A stretch of DNA of 64,000 nucleotides from assembly GCF_037392515.1 (NCBI RefSeq), contig NC_090280.1:22511118-22575117 (forward strand). Direction: 5' to 3'. How positions within the stretch are numbered: the stretch's first letter is position 1; each line of letters begins with the position of its first letter. Of this stretch, positions 46,009 through 59,428 are shown piece after piece. The stretch is from Haliotis asinina. Its lineage: Eukaryota; Mollusca; Gastropoda; Lepetellida; Haliotidae. A model generated the notes under the pieces. That model worked only from the letters and a program-made list of their open reading frames with translations. It was not told the origin of the DNA and made no database searches. Both the position numbers and the translations under genes were made by a program.

Positions 46009-47353
46009 AGTGGTTTGTCAGACAGCTTCTCCACAGTGACCGACTCCTGGTAGACTTGGTGAAGGATTTCACTTGATGTACATCACTGTACTGTCGATCA
46101 TCACTGTACATCACCATCAACAAAACCTTCCAACTTCAAACCTTGGCACACAGAGAATAGCTGTGGAATTCCTTGTTTTCGTTATGAGTCTTGACATGCA
46201 TCATCAGAGGATCATCACATAAATAAATATGTGCAAAAGTACACAATAAGATTCTACCATGAAGAGCCTCCACATTAATCAAAACCCGGCCTACCGAATT
46301 GATTGGCATACACAAAGGATTAAGAGATTTAGAAGCGTTAGAATGGAAAATTCTAAAACAGTGAATCACCATGTTTGAAAGGTATTTTTGACTAATAAGA
46401 ATAAAGGAAACAGCTGTATGTGCTGCACTGCAACATGACCGTTACAGACAATAACATCGGTGATTTATGGATTAAGCACGAGCCAAAATGAGTCAATGTG
46501 TTGCAATATGGAAAGAACTAGATGACATTGAAAACTTTGAATCTGAAAAAGTTAATACAGCGTCTACAAGTACAGTTAAGTTCTGTCTGAAGTGTTGCCA
46601 AAACCTTGGTGAAAAGACACTTTGAAATGAAAAGTCAAGGGCTGTTTGAGTATAGGTAGGTTCGATTCTCCTCCTATGAAAACTTGCTGAAGTATGTTGC
46701 ATTTTTGGCATTCATGCCATAAATGGTACATTATGTGACCAGTCTATATGCTTTGCTTATAATAGTCTCAGTGCTGTAGCCTTTGTAAGGTTCTTCCTCC
46801 CTTTTTCCCTTCATCATACAATTTAACTCATGTCACTTGCTCGTCTCATGCACAGTCAAGCTCCCCACATCGCTCTTTGAAACACATTCTAACAGCAATA
46901 CACATGATGATAAACCGGACAAATGGACAAAATACATGTGGCACGAGGGTGAAAATAGTGCATTCTTTACAAACGTTAGGGTACACTTTAACACTGGTAA
47001 CTCTTTTTCCGAAAGCAGCTGATCACACAAAAACATACATGATGGTACATTTGCTTTAACAAATGAGAACACAAACGCTGTGGTGGGATTAGGAATTCCA
47101 AATATAAAGCATGAGAAATATGCGGCACTCTGAGCTCAAGGAGATCACAATGAAGAAAGACAGTTACGAACACTCTTCAAATATACTTTCGAATCAAAAA
47201 CAAATTAACAAGCTCTAATCCTTAATTATTTTGGGAAACATTTTCAACTAATATCACAATTGTTACGGTTGATAAATTGGTATAAGAAGGTATAAGAAAT
47301 ATCCTTCGAAATATCAAAATATTACACAGACAAGTCTAAAATACTGCGAGTGA

Positions 47354-47665
47354 GTAGTTGGTTGCATGGCTGCTAACACTTAACAACATTCCATATATAT
47401 GGCGACGATCTGTAAATAATCGAGTCTGGACCAGACAGTCCGGTGATCAGCACCATGAACATACATATACGCAATTGGGATACGATGACATGTGTTAACC
47501 AAGTCAGAGAGCCTGAGTACCCGATCCCCTTAGTCGTCTTTTACGACAAGCAATGGGTAATGAAGACCAATTCCCCCCCTGATCTTCACATGTATACTTC
47601 CATCTTTAACTCCAAAAAAAGCACACGCATGCACACGCATGAACACACGCACGCATACACACACG
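47354..47665 (+). repeat. Old SINE copy next to V5
   Basis: Paralogue of 41480-41790. Confidence 0.65.
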
Positions 47666-47733
47666 TATGGTTAATTACGTTTTAGTTTAGGCTCATTCAT
47701 TTACTTATATACTGTTCTGTTAACTCCACTCAC

Positions 47734-48082
47734 GTGCTACAACGAGGACATGTCTACATCCAGTAACTTCCTGTCCATTGTTTCCCTGACAGTAGTAAGT
47801 ACCAGCGTCCTGTACAGTAACATTGTAGATGGTAAACCTCAGTTGTCCGGTCTGTGATGGTGAGTCCTCCTCGGTGTATCTGATCCTGGTCCTGTAGCCG
47901 ACTACTGTTGAGTACCTCTACACGGTGTGACTTGGACTGGACCAGTAACAGTCTCTTAGATACCGAACCATTTACCCATACATAATATAAGAAGCTGACA
48001 TTGTTTGGGTTCATGGCCATGGTAACATCTTCACCAACACGTGTAACAGTGTATGGGTATCCAGTTGTCATGGAGACTAGAG
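47734..48082 (-). pseudogene. V5: frameshifted V-like Ig exon
   Basis: Identical in reading to V4, including the five-base deletion. It is the first V unit left of gene C. Confidence 0.88.
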
Positions 48083-48346
48083 CTGCACTCAAAACAAATA
48101 TTACTCATGAAAACAAGGCTGACATAAATATTCAAGCACATTATTTAAGCCCTCTCAATATATTACAAGTTGACAGATACATGGCACCTATACAGGCAAG
48201 CAAACGATATGTAAACCAGAAATTAAGGCGTCAAACTATCTAGTTTCTCTGAATAATGTTTTATTAGAGAAAACTGGTCACTTATAAAAAGTCATGTAAA
48301 GCTCATGTAATTCAACTAATGTTCTTTTCAGCTGACAGGTACATGC

Positions 48347-48422
48347 TGCATGCACGTAAGCCCCAAAACAGAATGTAAGCCAAAGACCTACCTACAAGCG
48401 TGGTAAATTCATACTGACACAT
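48347..48422 (-). pseudogene. Leader exon of V5, donor lost
   Basis: Same as the V4 leader with GC in place of the GT donor. Confidence 0.8.
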
Positions 48423-48628
48423 CACGCACTTTAACAATTGTTTTCAAGAGATGAAATATTTAGTTTCGCTGGATAATATTTCCCTAGAAAAAAACGGTAA
48501 CTTCCCGTTGAATTTTAACACATGCCTACGAGGTCTTAACCTTTAATTAGGTGTTTACATTCATATGGACAGACAAGTAACGTTGATGACAGATTATTCA
48601 CAAAACTGCTTTTGGTAGGTAATATTGC

Positions 48629-48775
48629 AGCTATATCGCAGAGCTCTGTATATAATCGAGCCTGGACCAGACAATCTAGTGATCAATAGCATGAGCATCA
48701 ACCTGCTCAATCGGAATACCATGGTATTTCTCAACCAGGTCAGCGAGTCACCAGATTTCGTTAGTCAGACAGATT
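48629..48775 (+). repeat. Old SINE fragment right of V5 leader
   Basis: Paralogue of 22428-22560 and 42755-42900. Confidence 0.6.
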
Positions 48776-51579
48776 GTTTTATTCATTATGCCGGCCTGTT
48801 TGCCTATAATACAGTTTACAAATACAGTTTACAAGTTTGAAGATATTGTGAGGGAATAAAGCGGTTATTTGGAATATTCGACTGGAATAGTTAGTTGGCT
48901 ATTATAAACATTTTATAGCAGTGAAAACTATTCATGCCGTATGTGCTGTTTCTTCTGACAAATGTGAAACATGAGGTTTTCAGTTTGAGTTTCAGGCAGA
49001 CCAAAATTCTGTTATGGGTAATGATCCCCGAGAAAGAGCCGTGAGACTTTCATCACCTCTCAGAAATTAGGCAAGGAGCACTTCAGTATACTCTGCTTTT
49101 TCTTTCCTGCTTTTATTGTATTTTCTCAAACCGGCCTGGAATTGCTCAATAAAGTCCCAAGTGCTAAAACTGCCACATGTTAAGACATTAACTCGCAAGG
49201 TTCACCGGAAGAAGGAAGAAGTCCACTGACTGAAATGAGAAATTAAAGGGATTCCACAGGAGGACAGAGGGGGACTACGGAGGTCTAGAGGTCCGACGAT
49301 AAAAGTACAGTTTTAGTTGTTCTGTCGCCACAAATGCCGCCTTATACCAAGACGTCTCTTTCCGTGAAGACCCTCCGAGACATCGATAAACCCAGCCGCC
49401 GTTTCTGAACAGACTGATCCAACATTCATCAGTAGACAGCACTCTCTACCAATCACGTCGCTGCCACCCACTTCCAGTTGCAGTCGGCGTTAACGGTGTA
49501 GACGGGGGGTCAATGTCATTACACGGAAGGAGCGTGCCAGCCATACCAAGTCGTGGAAAGACTGTTCGTGTGCTGATGGCGTGTCCTAGTATTATAGCTG
49601 CCGTCCACAGTAAGGTCACGAATCTGCAGACTTTCAGTTCGTGTCGTGACTCTTTCCTATCTCATAATTTCAAGCATCTTTAGAATAAAATAGGTATCTA
49701 TTTAGAAAAAACGTCGTACATTTTGGACAATTGCCTACGACATACCCGTGGAATTACAGGCCGGATTTTGATGAGAGATAGTCCACATTGACATGTATAT
49801 TTATTCCCGTGATTTCACGGTTTTTATTAAAAAGAAAAGTGGGAAGTTTATGCTCTATTTGTTGATTTGATCAACCATGATTGATTTTGGGAAGGATTGG
49901 AGTTTCTTCAAAAATGTTAAATGGCGTACAAGCTATATACACTCGAGAACCTTCATGTGTTAAGCCTTGAGTCGACGACAGGGTTATATATCCTTAGCCA
50001 TATATCTATTCTCTTTCTAAATAGTATATTGAACTGAATACACGTGTAAACCTAATATCTAGTTTCGTCCAGAGATGATTGAACTGATTTCACTATGGTT
50101 TGCCGAAAGGGATACGCATTTTAAATGGGATAAGACTGAAGTGGGTGTTTGAAAAAATGGTGGTATTCTCTCGAGAAGTGGCAGTTGGTATAATTGGTAG
50201 AAAATCTCTCGAGAGCGTGCCATTGTATACGTATTTGGGTATTAATTGCTTCTAACATATCATCGTGGAATAAGCATATTGTATGTGTTATTGTGAAATG
50301 GAGATAAAAACTAACTGACCATGCTTCTCAGTCTTAACCATGTCAAAGTTCACACTGGTAACGAGTATCCGGGCCCAGTATCTCTAAAGCTAACAGAACC
50401 AAGGCGCTGTACGTTTATCTGTATTGAGTGTATATAACCCAGGGTCAAATCCCCTACCACATATGCCTTCGTGGAATACTTGCGACTGGCCATCGATGTT
50501 TCGTCCCAGCTATAATCTCAATTTCACAACAAACAACGTCATCGTAAGTTGTTTTTTGTCTGTAAACGCGATTATCTGTGATAGCTAGAATAGAATGGAA
50601 TATGGATTACAGTCACAAATCAGAGAGTCTAGTAAATTCAGTCAAGTATATAACCTTACTTTCTTCTAGTCCGAGAAGTCTTTACTATTGCTATCCTATG
50701 TTAACTTTAATCTAATTGACATCTCTTTACTATTTGTTTCCCTTTACACTAACTTCAGGTTGATGTGCAACGGTTCAATCTTTATCGTATGGTTCATATA
50801 TTCTGCATTAATGTTAAAAATTGTTTATATAAGACTGTTAACACTAAGTTGTTTTGTGAAAATGTAGATTCTGTCAACGTTCACAGTGGTGACGTGTAGA
50901 GTATTAATTGAACAATTATCCTGACCATTCTAGTTTCTGTAACAAATCTACATGTGATGTTTAGGTCCTTTAATGTCTGATTGCTTTGTGAGCATGTTGT
51001 AATAATTAGTTGTGAACCTTTCTGTTAATACCTAACCAACACACCGTTTCTTCAATGACCTCACTGTTAACGTCAAAATGGTGGCCAGATCTTGACTCAT
51101 CTGTCAAGGACATATAATCGGTTGGAAAATTCCTTTTTACATCTCACAACAGAATCATAAGATGGACTATTTCCAGATTTCATTTCATTTCTAATTATGT
51201 CGGGAAGTGCAACCATTCAATTGCAAAAAGTTGATGCATGACTCAGTCTTCTCGAAACATGGGATTACTCAAATACCAGAAGAATGAATAAAGTGAAGCA
51301 GATAGTTTCTGGTCCATTAACTAGGTAAGGATTACTCATATTGCCACATCAGTTTCAACATAATTTACAATAAATTCATGGCGATAATTAGAACATTCTT
51401 ATTTCCCTTTACTAATATGTATTTGTATGGTCAGACCTCTTACCAAGCGGACTGATTCCCTCTCTCGCACTGTACTATGACAGATATTACATAGATTTAT
51501 ACCAATTCCGTTTGAATTATTCTTCATGATATTTGACACTAAAATTATTCCTATTTTACTGCATGAGTCTGATGTTTGC

Positions 51580-51737
51580 TGAGTTAGAGAGCGTAACAAA
51601 TATACAAACCATTCACATCTTTGTATGTAGAAGCTTTCTTGGAGTGAAGACATCGACACCAACCTACACAGTATTGGGTACATGTGGCAGAAATCCTTTG
51701 TATATTCTTACATTTAAATGTTCCATGAAATATTGAA
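51580..51737 (+). mobile_element. LINE fragment, paralogue of 26045-26200
   Basis: Reads FAELESVTNIQTIHIFVCRS, then SFLGVKTSTPTYTVLGTCGR. Inherited by duplication. Confidence 0.5.
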
Positions 51738-53267
51738 TTAGAGTATTAGATATAGCTAATGTTAGATAGCATATTTAATGCAGGACATGTGGCAAGAATA
51801 CAATGTTCGCTTGAACAGGACTGTCACTCCCCTCTCTTCTGCAGTTCTAAACCTAGAAGTTATACTTTCTGAAAGGGTACTTTTGGCAGCATACCTCAAG
51901 TAACTAAAAATTGCAAAATCCCCTAGGAAGAGAAGTGTCAGACAGGAATTAAAGACAGGAAACAGGAAACAGTGATGGTACTAGAAGAGCATGTCTTTGA
52001 TGACTGGACGTGTTAATGACAGACTGGTAAATAAGTGGAAACATGAAGCACTAGTAGTTGGAAACCATATTTTAAGAACCAGTATGTAATGACGTCTTCC
52101 TTCCTGGTCATTGACGATCTATTACGCCCAGCTCCATTGAAAACTGTCTCGTGCCTTTGTCCGATCTGAAACCACGTACAGTTAAAATCTTTTTCTGTGC
52201 CACAGTACAGAAATACACGGCTGTATCGTTTTCGAAGGGTGTTATTTCACATTCCATCTGTAACGTCAGCATTTATCATCCAAAACTGTGTTCCACAGGA
52301 GATATCGCTTGTGTCAGATCAGGCGACATCTCTGAGGAGATATCATTTTGATGGTAGATTTTCCACAAAGTCCTGACAATGCTATGACGTCATGAACTCG
52401 ATAACGTCACAATGTTATGACACCGATGCACCGGAAGTCTGATGGCAGTGCTCTCTTCAGATATGTACAGTCTTCACTGAAAACTAATCAAGAATGATTT
52501 TGGATGATAAACAGAATCTCACTCTCGTGTTTACTGATATCAATTATATCAATACCCGTTGGTAAAGGTGAAAATATCCTTGCCAAGCCTCGGATATTTG
52601 TTACTTTATCAACTTGTGTTGATATATTTGATATCAGTAGACATTTCGATGAGATTCTCTATTTTTTTACCAGAGTGGTTGACTGATATCTGCATGAAAC
52701 GGATTGTTAACAGTTGTTCAAATGTCAGCTGGTGTTAAGCTACAGATCACGATACGTCAGTCCTAAGACAAATACTTCCTCAGGTATACATTCTAGGCAG
52801 AGTGATACCAATACGGAAGTAGGATAGCAGTAATGTGAATTCCTGTACAATGTGGGACATCTGTTTGAAGTAATCTGGTTGATCAAATTTGCAGCATTTA
52901 AAACTAAAGTAAAACTTTTAAAGCATTTATAGAAGACATAAAAACAACGATTTAACGATTTTTAACGATTCTTATTGAATCGTGTGTGAGTGTTAGTCCG
53001 TGCGTGCGTGCGTGCGTGCGTGCGTGCGTGTGTGTCCACGTGCGCGTGTGCATGTATGTTGAAAATGGGTATTATATTTATGTAGAGTTTTATTTGAGGT
53101 GCTGACAATCAAAAGATCACAATCGGAAACCGATCTGTTACTGATGACTTATGGAATTAAGAAATTGTGGAGCCTTAGCCGACAAGCCCATCCATTTAGC
53201 TCATGTGCAAATTACCATGTGCGATCCTATTATGTGTGTAGTGTTTGATATATAGAGAAAACTAAAC

Positions 53268-53402
53268 TATGTCCCATGTAATACCTTATTTATCAACCGA
53301 GTGAATGGTTTGGTATCTAAATCGCTTTCGCTCGTTAGATACCGATACCATTCACCAATTTCATAAATATGGTGTTACACGGGACACAGTTTCGTATTTT
53401 AT
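53268..53402. mobile_element. Foldback element, paralogue of 27712-27850
   Basis: Same arms ('ggtatctaa'...'ttagatacc') and centre. Confidence 0.72.
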
Positions 53403-53807
53403 TTATTACTCACCCAGCATTAGCAAAATAATATCGAGCAAAGTACTTCTTTACTAGGAGTTCAACGATTGTGATGACACTAAGCTTTCCGAGAGTCAAG
53501 CAAGGTCTAATGCTATTGTACCCGAGGTATTAGCATTTAACGTCATAACAATAAAACACTTTCACGTCATATGTACGTCATCGCGTGGTGTTATTACACA
53601 ATGTGTAATAACTTTCTAAAATTACCTAACAGTGATATCTACAACGGATGAGTAATAAAATGTTGATCGGTGTGTTGAGAAAGCATGAGTTAAATGTTTC
53701 TGATAAAACAGGTTAAGGCCATATTGATTGAAAAATTGTGTTTTCACATTATCGCTGTTGATGAAATATAACATAAGTTTCATGAAACGAAAATAAAAGG
53801 TTACAGC

Positions 53808-53813
53808 TTTATT
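53808..53813 (-). terminator. Poly(A) signal of gene C
   Basis: AATAAA on the minus strand, paralogous to 6644 and 28249. Confidence 0.6.
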
Positions 53814-54053
53814 AATTGAGTAAAATTGTTGATGCTAAAACAGTGTTGTTAATATACTTTGATATACATCAGTTAAGCTCAGAGACCAATACCAGTACAA
53901 TCCTCTGTTAAAAATAGCATCGTGGCAAACATTTCCTCTTGTTGGGTGATTAGTAAATGAAGTACTCTTGTTTTGGCAGCTGAAACGTTAGCTTGTTGAG
54001 ATGTTAAAATGTATAGGCTCTGTTGAAAAGTGGAGACACGTGCATATGTGGAA

Positions 54054-54219
54054 CTGTACCGTCAGTTTGGGTTTCACCTGGTACTGTGGTCCTCTGTTGA
54101 GGAAGATGAAGGATGGAGACACGTGCATATGTGGAACTGCACCGTCAGTTTAGGTTTCACCTAGTACTGTGGTCCTCTGTTGAGGAAGATGAAGGATGGA
54201 GAGACGTGTAGATGTGGAA
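54054..54219. repeat. 83-bp repeat, two units, at 3' end of gene C
   Basis: Landmarks at 54054, 54137 and 54220. Same unit as in genes A and B. Confidence 0.85.
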
Positions 54220-54340
54220 CTGATCCCGCAGGAGTCGTTCGTAATCGTATAGGGGTAAGACATCGATGTTGGAAGCACGAGGTTCATCACTGAAGTCATG
54301 GGATAATCTCTCTGCCATCACAGTGAGATATTCACCACAT
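54157..54340 (-). CDS. Gene C last coding exon: ITAM tail
   Basis: Phase 2 in, stop at 54159-54157. Begins CGEYLTVMAERLSHDF; ITAM YERL-LRDQFHI-YTSL at 54243-54199; ends HPSSSSTEDHSTR. Confidence 0.88.
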
Positions 54341-54683
54341 CTGTAATCACAACATTACACTTATGTTGCACTTGCCCATAGGTGCATGTATTTTTCTTTC
54401 AAGCAGTGTGCAGCGGAAATCACCTCCTATAAACCACTTCAACCATGATCATAGATTTCCAAAACATTTTAAGCAAATTGTGCATCAGTTACATAGATAC
54501 ATTTGCTACTTTCTCTGTCATTTCCACAGGTAATCGATGCCGGCGTTTATCTAAGATTTCTAAAGGTACGTTTAGTAAATGGTGTTTAACACAGAAGACA
54601 GCAACCGTTGATATGAAGATTTGTTCACTAGTTATTACGATGATTGACTCCAGCACTTAAGATAAAAACATGAAAACGTGTAC

Positions 54684-54699
54684 CTGTTGTCCTGGTTCT
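54684..54699 (-). CDS. Gene C 16-nt micro-exon
   Basis: Identical in sequence and phase to those of genes A and B; donor GTACAC. Confidence 0.72.
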
Positions 54700-54838
54700 C
54701 TGCAAGTAAAACAAAAGACAAACTTGTACATTTCTAAACTGATCGATTCATCCAACAATGAGTAACAGTAAAGAATTAGTCGTACTCAGAATAGTCCATC
54801 AACATCACCAAAACCAGAACACGATAAATATGGTTTCA

Positions 54839-54915
54839 TTATACTCATATGGGGGAATCGAACCTGCGTCTGTGGCCTGAACACCTTATCCACTGACCTA
54901 CCGACCGCTCCATTA
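54839..54915 (-). repeat. tRNA-derived repeat remnant, gene C
   Basis: Best preserved of three: A-box-like TAGGTCAGTGG and B box GGTTCGATTCC at tRNA spacing; acceptor ends do not pair. Confidence 0.55.
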
Positions 54916-55319
54916 CTGAATAAAAGAATCAAAACACACTTCACAAACTAAAATGAGAACAAAATATTGCAGCACGCGAAGGTGAACCACGGATATGCCC
55001 GTATGCTGTTCGAGGCTGCATTCAACAATATCCCAGCTAGACTACGCTTGTCTGATACACCCGAGAACATAGATAGACTTGCCGAAACACCCAGTGGTTG
55101 ATATAAAGAGCGTCTATTTACGCAACTGGGATACGAGAGATCATGCATGAGCATAATCAACCAGCGTTTCTCACCTGTTGTAACAAGCATGGTTGTTGAA
55201 GACAGGTTCTGACCAGGCCCTGCACGTTGGGGTAAGTTTCTGTTGGTTGTTCAGTGTTGGGGATTGGAGGTGGGTTGAAACTTACATTGCATGCAAAAAT
55301 ATTCATGCATTCTTTGTAC

Positions 55320-55436
55320 CTTTCACGTCCTTGCAGACAAGAACAGTGAGAGCTGCCACCACAACTGCCACAGCAGTCAGCATAACGGAGTAGACAGCTA
55401 CGATGGGGACGATGTCGTCCACGTTTGCATCACCTT
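55320..55436 (-). CDS. Gene C TM2 exon
   Basis: 117 nt, phase 1-1. EGDANVDDIVPIVAVYSVML then a hydrophobic remainder, VC-KDVKG; donor GTACAA. Confidence 0.74.
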
Positions 55437-56154
55437 CTGATATAAGACAAAGATGACACATATCTGCATTAAGTAGGATAATTCAAGTGACAATACAGCG
55501 CCGTATTTCACCATGGTGTATGTTCTAGTGTCTGTTAAAGCATTAATTTACTTTATGACATAAATAATGTCAACTGAGAAAATAGTATTTTGCTCTGCAA
55601 GAACTATAACGCAATAAAGTAAGCAAGCCATGAATAAGGAAGAATCATTCACCGGGATGACCATTACAGCTCTCCAGACTAGTGGATCCTTTTCCCCAAC
55701 ACGGCCTATCACCAATATCTGGTCGTCCTTTATGAATACTGAGAGAAGTACTCAGTATTCGGACATCTAGAAAATCCGACTATTTACAATGTTATAGCTA
55801 TTCTATTATGGCTATTTCAGACTAAATAATCGGGGGTTTGGTCTCCTTGGTTGGTTTGAGACACGACTCCCGTTCCAGGCTTCAGACACTAGACAGTTCG
55901 AGCTACGTTTACTCGACATATCAGTACCCTATACGGCAGTTCGAGTTTCACAGTCGTTACACATCATGCTAGTTGTTAACCTTCAGACACCAACCTTCTA
56001 TTTCCTGGTAGCTCCCATCATTTTCGTCTTCCCTGTGATACGACACCACACTGGTAAAAGGGAACATTGAACGTGAGCATAATGAGAGGAAATTATTAAG
56101 CTGGGACACGCTCTCAGTTCACATCGCGCTCCTAGTCGTGTATAGTTTTGTCTG

Positions 56155-56300
56155 GTTGGTTTGTTGTTTAACGCCGCACTCAGCAATATGACACCTATAT
56201 GTCGACGGTCTGTAAATAAATGGTTCTGGACCAGATAATCCAGTGTTCAACAACACAAGCATCGATCCCGTTCATCACCTTTTACAAGCATGGGTTGATG
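56155..56300 (+). repeat. Old SINE fragment, gene C
   Basis: Paralogue of 9312-9485 and 31130-31290. Confidence 0.55.
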
Positions 56301-56384
56301 AAAACCACTTTACCACGGGTAATTACACCTATGTGGTGATGAAACATTTATTCATCTTACTTGACGATTGATGAACATACTCAC

Positions 56385-56406
56385 CGATGACGAGCACAGC
56401 CTCTCT
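56385..56406 (-). CDS. Gene C second 22-nt exon (REAVLVIG)
   Basis: Same sequence, splice sites and phase as gene B. Confidence 0.62.
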
Positions 56407-56757
56407 CTGAAAGTTTAAAGTGTGTGGGAACAATTATGCATACAAACTGAAAGTATATATTTACTTCTTGCACACTGATGTTACCATTTTTTCTACATTT
56501 AGAAGTTTAAGAGTTTAAGAGAAACTGTACATCATACGGTATGAGTTTCAGTAGAAGGTCAGTCAGTGCTAACAGTTGTCACGGATTTTAAAATGTTACA
56601 GACCTATAGTTTTGAATGTTGACAGCTTGCAACAAGTCCAGGACTGTTTTTCAGACATTCTACATAATGCTACCCCTTTAACAATTCGTATGACCTGTTT
56701 AACGTCATCTGATTTAACTGACGTGGAGTACAACAATGACGTCCAGCACCAACCTAC

Positions 56758-56809
56758 TATCTCCTCGTAGTCTCCGTCTGTGTCTGCGTCACGGGTGTAT
56801 GTGACAACG
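56758..56809 (-). CDS. Gene C 52-nt exon (YEEI)
   Basis: Phase 2 reading VVTYTRDADTDGDYEEI; phase 1 reading ends ETTRR-stop. GTAGGT donor, acceptor tttcccctag. Confidence 0.68.
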
Positions 56810-57211
56810 CTAGGGGAAAGAAATGTAGAAAGTGGTCGGAATCAAGGATATTTAAAAAAAACAAAGACAATCCGCTTTCCTCAGACACAGAATCTTGCAA
56901 GGAACAAAATAGTTGCTACAGTTATATGCATGAATGTGTTCACAAAAAGGGTAAGCAAGTTCTGCCTTATCGGTATTTGACGCTCTTCTAACATTTACCT
57001 GAAAGAACGAAATCTTTTTGACACCAACAGCTCATTAGCGATGTGCCATTAATTCTGCTTGGGCTTATGCTCCACATATACTGCTACTAATAAGTGAAGT
57101 ATAGCTAATCAAATCACTGTATTTCTGATTAAGTGTTTCCACAATACCATTGAAAAATAGCAGCTACTACAAAATTTTAAGTCAGCTGTTTACACATTTT
57201 GCCTTACTCAC

Positions 57212-57233
57212 CGATAATATGTGCATCCTCTAC
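57212..57233 (-). CDS. Gene C first 22-nt exon
   Basis: Phase 0 VEDAHIIG, or phase 1 GRGCTYYR; GTGAGT donor. The phase 0 reading is the more conservative among the three genes and looks like the second 22-nt exon, which argues that the 104-nt exon is usually included in B and C. Confidence 0.63.
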
Positions 57234-58185
57234 CTGAAACAAATAATTTTGTGTAAATAATGACATATGCACAATGTTAGATGTAAAATATGAGATAAAC
57301 GAATTTCCTGTATAATTATACATCTTTGAAGTGGAAATAAATATCTTGCTATTTGTAGAACGACATGTTTGTAGAACAAATGTCAGCTGATTAACACCAG
57401 TGTCTTGAAGCAAACACTTGGAAACTGAAGTCCATTAAACATGTAAATTTGTGCACACTGTTGATTTATATCCTCTTCAAGCATCAACTTGAAGGTTCCA
57501 TACTGAAGTACTTTAGAAACGCGCATATCATATTATTATCATTCATTATGGAGGAGGCAAAACGAACAGAATCTGTCCTTGAAGTAATCTGACTTTCACA
57601 GATGAACTTGATGCACACCAAGAAATACGTGCATTCCTGTATGGTCAAGTGACCCACCATTTGCTGGAAATCACCTTTTCACCTGCAAATCGCGTAAAAA
57701 TGCATAAAACGTGACGTTTTCACAACATATTGTTAGATCAGTCAACTGTGCACCAAAATCACACCGAAATTTTGAACTGCACCAAATTGTTGACTTTGGC
57801 ACAACACGTGATCGAGCACATCCTTGACAACCATGTGTCCAGCTCGAGATCACCGCATTGTCTTCACTCTTTTTTAAGGAACAGGTTCAAGTCAATCTCC
57901 AGAAGAGACATTACCATTCACGGAAGAAGGGATATCGTCAGTCTCCAGACGGTACGATTGTGATTACGTCAGCTGGGACTGTGTGCGCATAAGTATTCTC
58001 TTTACTGCCGAGTCCTGATCTCATCTCAGTCATGCATATACAAGGGCGACGTGGACAGCGTAACGCTGATTGTTGAGTTCAGCAGGGATGGTGGAGGCGT
58101 AATGATTTGTAACGAGATTAGTAGTGATGGCAGGACACACGTGCACGTCTGTCGTGGTCGAGTTACAGCTCAAATGAATACGTAC

Positions 58186-58289
58186 TGAGAACAAGAGTCG
58201 TTCCTTTTCCCAACAGGAAGGCAGATCAACGACTTCACATTTTCCAGCAGGATTATGCAAATGATGGCCATACCCGTTACTGTCACTGA
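58186..58289 (-). CDS. Gene C 104-nt cytoplasmic exon
   Basis: Phase 1 to 0, acceptor (tttcacag), donor GTACGT. VSDSNGYGHHLHNPAGKCEV then VDLPSCWEKERLLFS. Confidence 0.66.
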
Positions 58290-59020
58290 CTGTGAAACTT
58301 TTGAGCGCGTTTGGAAGTAAATTTGACCCCATTCAACGTTATCGCTAATTCATGTTTGCACTAAACTGAGAATGACTAATTTTGATTTTACTCGTGTTTC
58401 AATCTTGTTTGACGACTTCGGTTTCAACAAGGACAAGTTATTTTCTTCGTTTATCACGGATATTCAATGTCTTATCCCAGTGATGCGTTTTTAAAGTAGT
58501 TCAGTATACTTTCACCGCCTTCCCTTATAATCTATCCTCTCTATCAAACTCTTCCTTAAAGGCCTGGCTCAAATTCCATCTCCCCACAAGAGACTTGGTC
58601 TTCTTCCTTGATGAATACCAATTGTCACCATCAAGGACACTTTTACATTTAATCAAGATACACACAGACACGTTAGAAATCACACCTGGAGAGAATCAGT
58701 TAATATAGGTAGGACAAAATGATCATTTCGTCGAAAATGCATCACATGTCAGTATGAAGTGAAATAATTATTAGCTAACTCTTTACTGAGTATGTGTGGA
58801 AATAGACATCAGACGCGACATACCAAAGTATTGTTGTATGTTTTGCAGACAAAGAAGAGGCATGAAATCAATACTTATTACTATTGCTTAACATTTCTAT
58901 AGGTGTATATATGTATATGAGTTGTTGGGTAAAAGTACTACTCTGGTAAATATCTGACGTGCCCTTTTCCCCGCTCCCCACTACCCTCTCCGACCCTCTA
59001 GCGACGATGCACTCAACATA

Positions 59021-59092
59021 CACACGCACACGCACACGCACACGCACACGCACACGCACACGCACACGCACACGCACACGCACACGCTCAAC
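59021..59092. repeat. CACACG microsatellite
   Basis: About 70 bases of regular cacacg; V-R-V-R frames through it are artefacts. Confidence 0.95.
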
Positions 59093-59217
59093 ATGCTATT
59101 AAGTGAGATCGGTATACGTAATTACTGAACCAAAGTAGTCAAGAAGTGTTTGTGAGAGAGGCCACTTCACGTCCCTCTCGAGTTCTAGTCATTCACTGTC
59201 ACATCACACTGTATTAC

Positions 59218-59340
59218 CTCCACGTCTCTGTTTTCTACAAACAACAACTATGACGACAATGGCGATGACCACGATCAGGATGGAGCAGACAGCAGTCACT
59301 GGGACGATGGAAACGACACCAGATTCATTAACCTCGCGTC
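59218..59340 (-). CDS. Gene C TM1 exon
   Basis: Practically identical to gene B TM1; 123 nt, phase 1-1, donor GTAATA. Confidence 0.88.
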
Positions 59341-59428
59341 CTGAAACATTTAATATGGACAATATTCAGTTTAGCATTGTATAATCCTGTTTACTTTTCA
59401 GAAACAAATAACATCCAAGATATGTTGC

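Larger units (their letters stand above)
45001..50874. repeat. Tandem segmental duplication, copy 2 (V5)
   Basis: 5,874 bases. It differs from copy 1 by one block of about 87 bases near 45.13-45.22 kb that copy 1 lacks, and by scattered changes that are much denser in the left half than in the right. From 47.7 to 50.87 kb I count only about a dozen differences from copy 1. Confidence 0.93.
50875..53807. other. Intergenic DNA between V5 block and gene C poly(A)
   Basis: Aligns with 25.2-28.2 kb (downstream of gene B). It contains a LINE fragment at 51.58-51.74 kb, a TGCG repeat at 52,999-53,034 and a foldback element. I see no host exon. Confidence 0.6.

Noticed and set aside
58868-59083. R-V repeat frame
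   Set aside because: Translation of a CACACG repeat.
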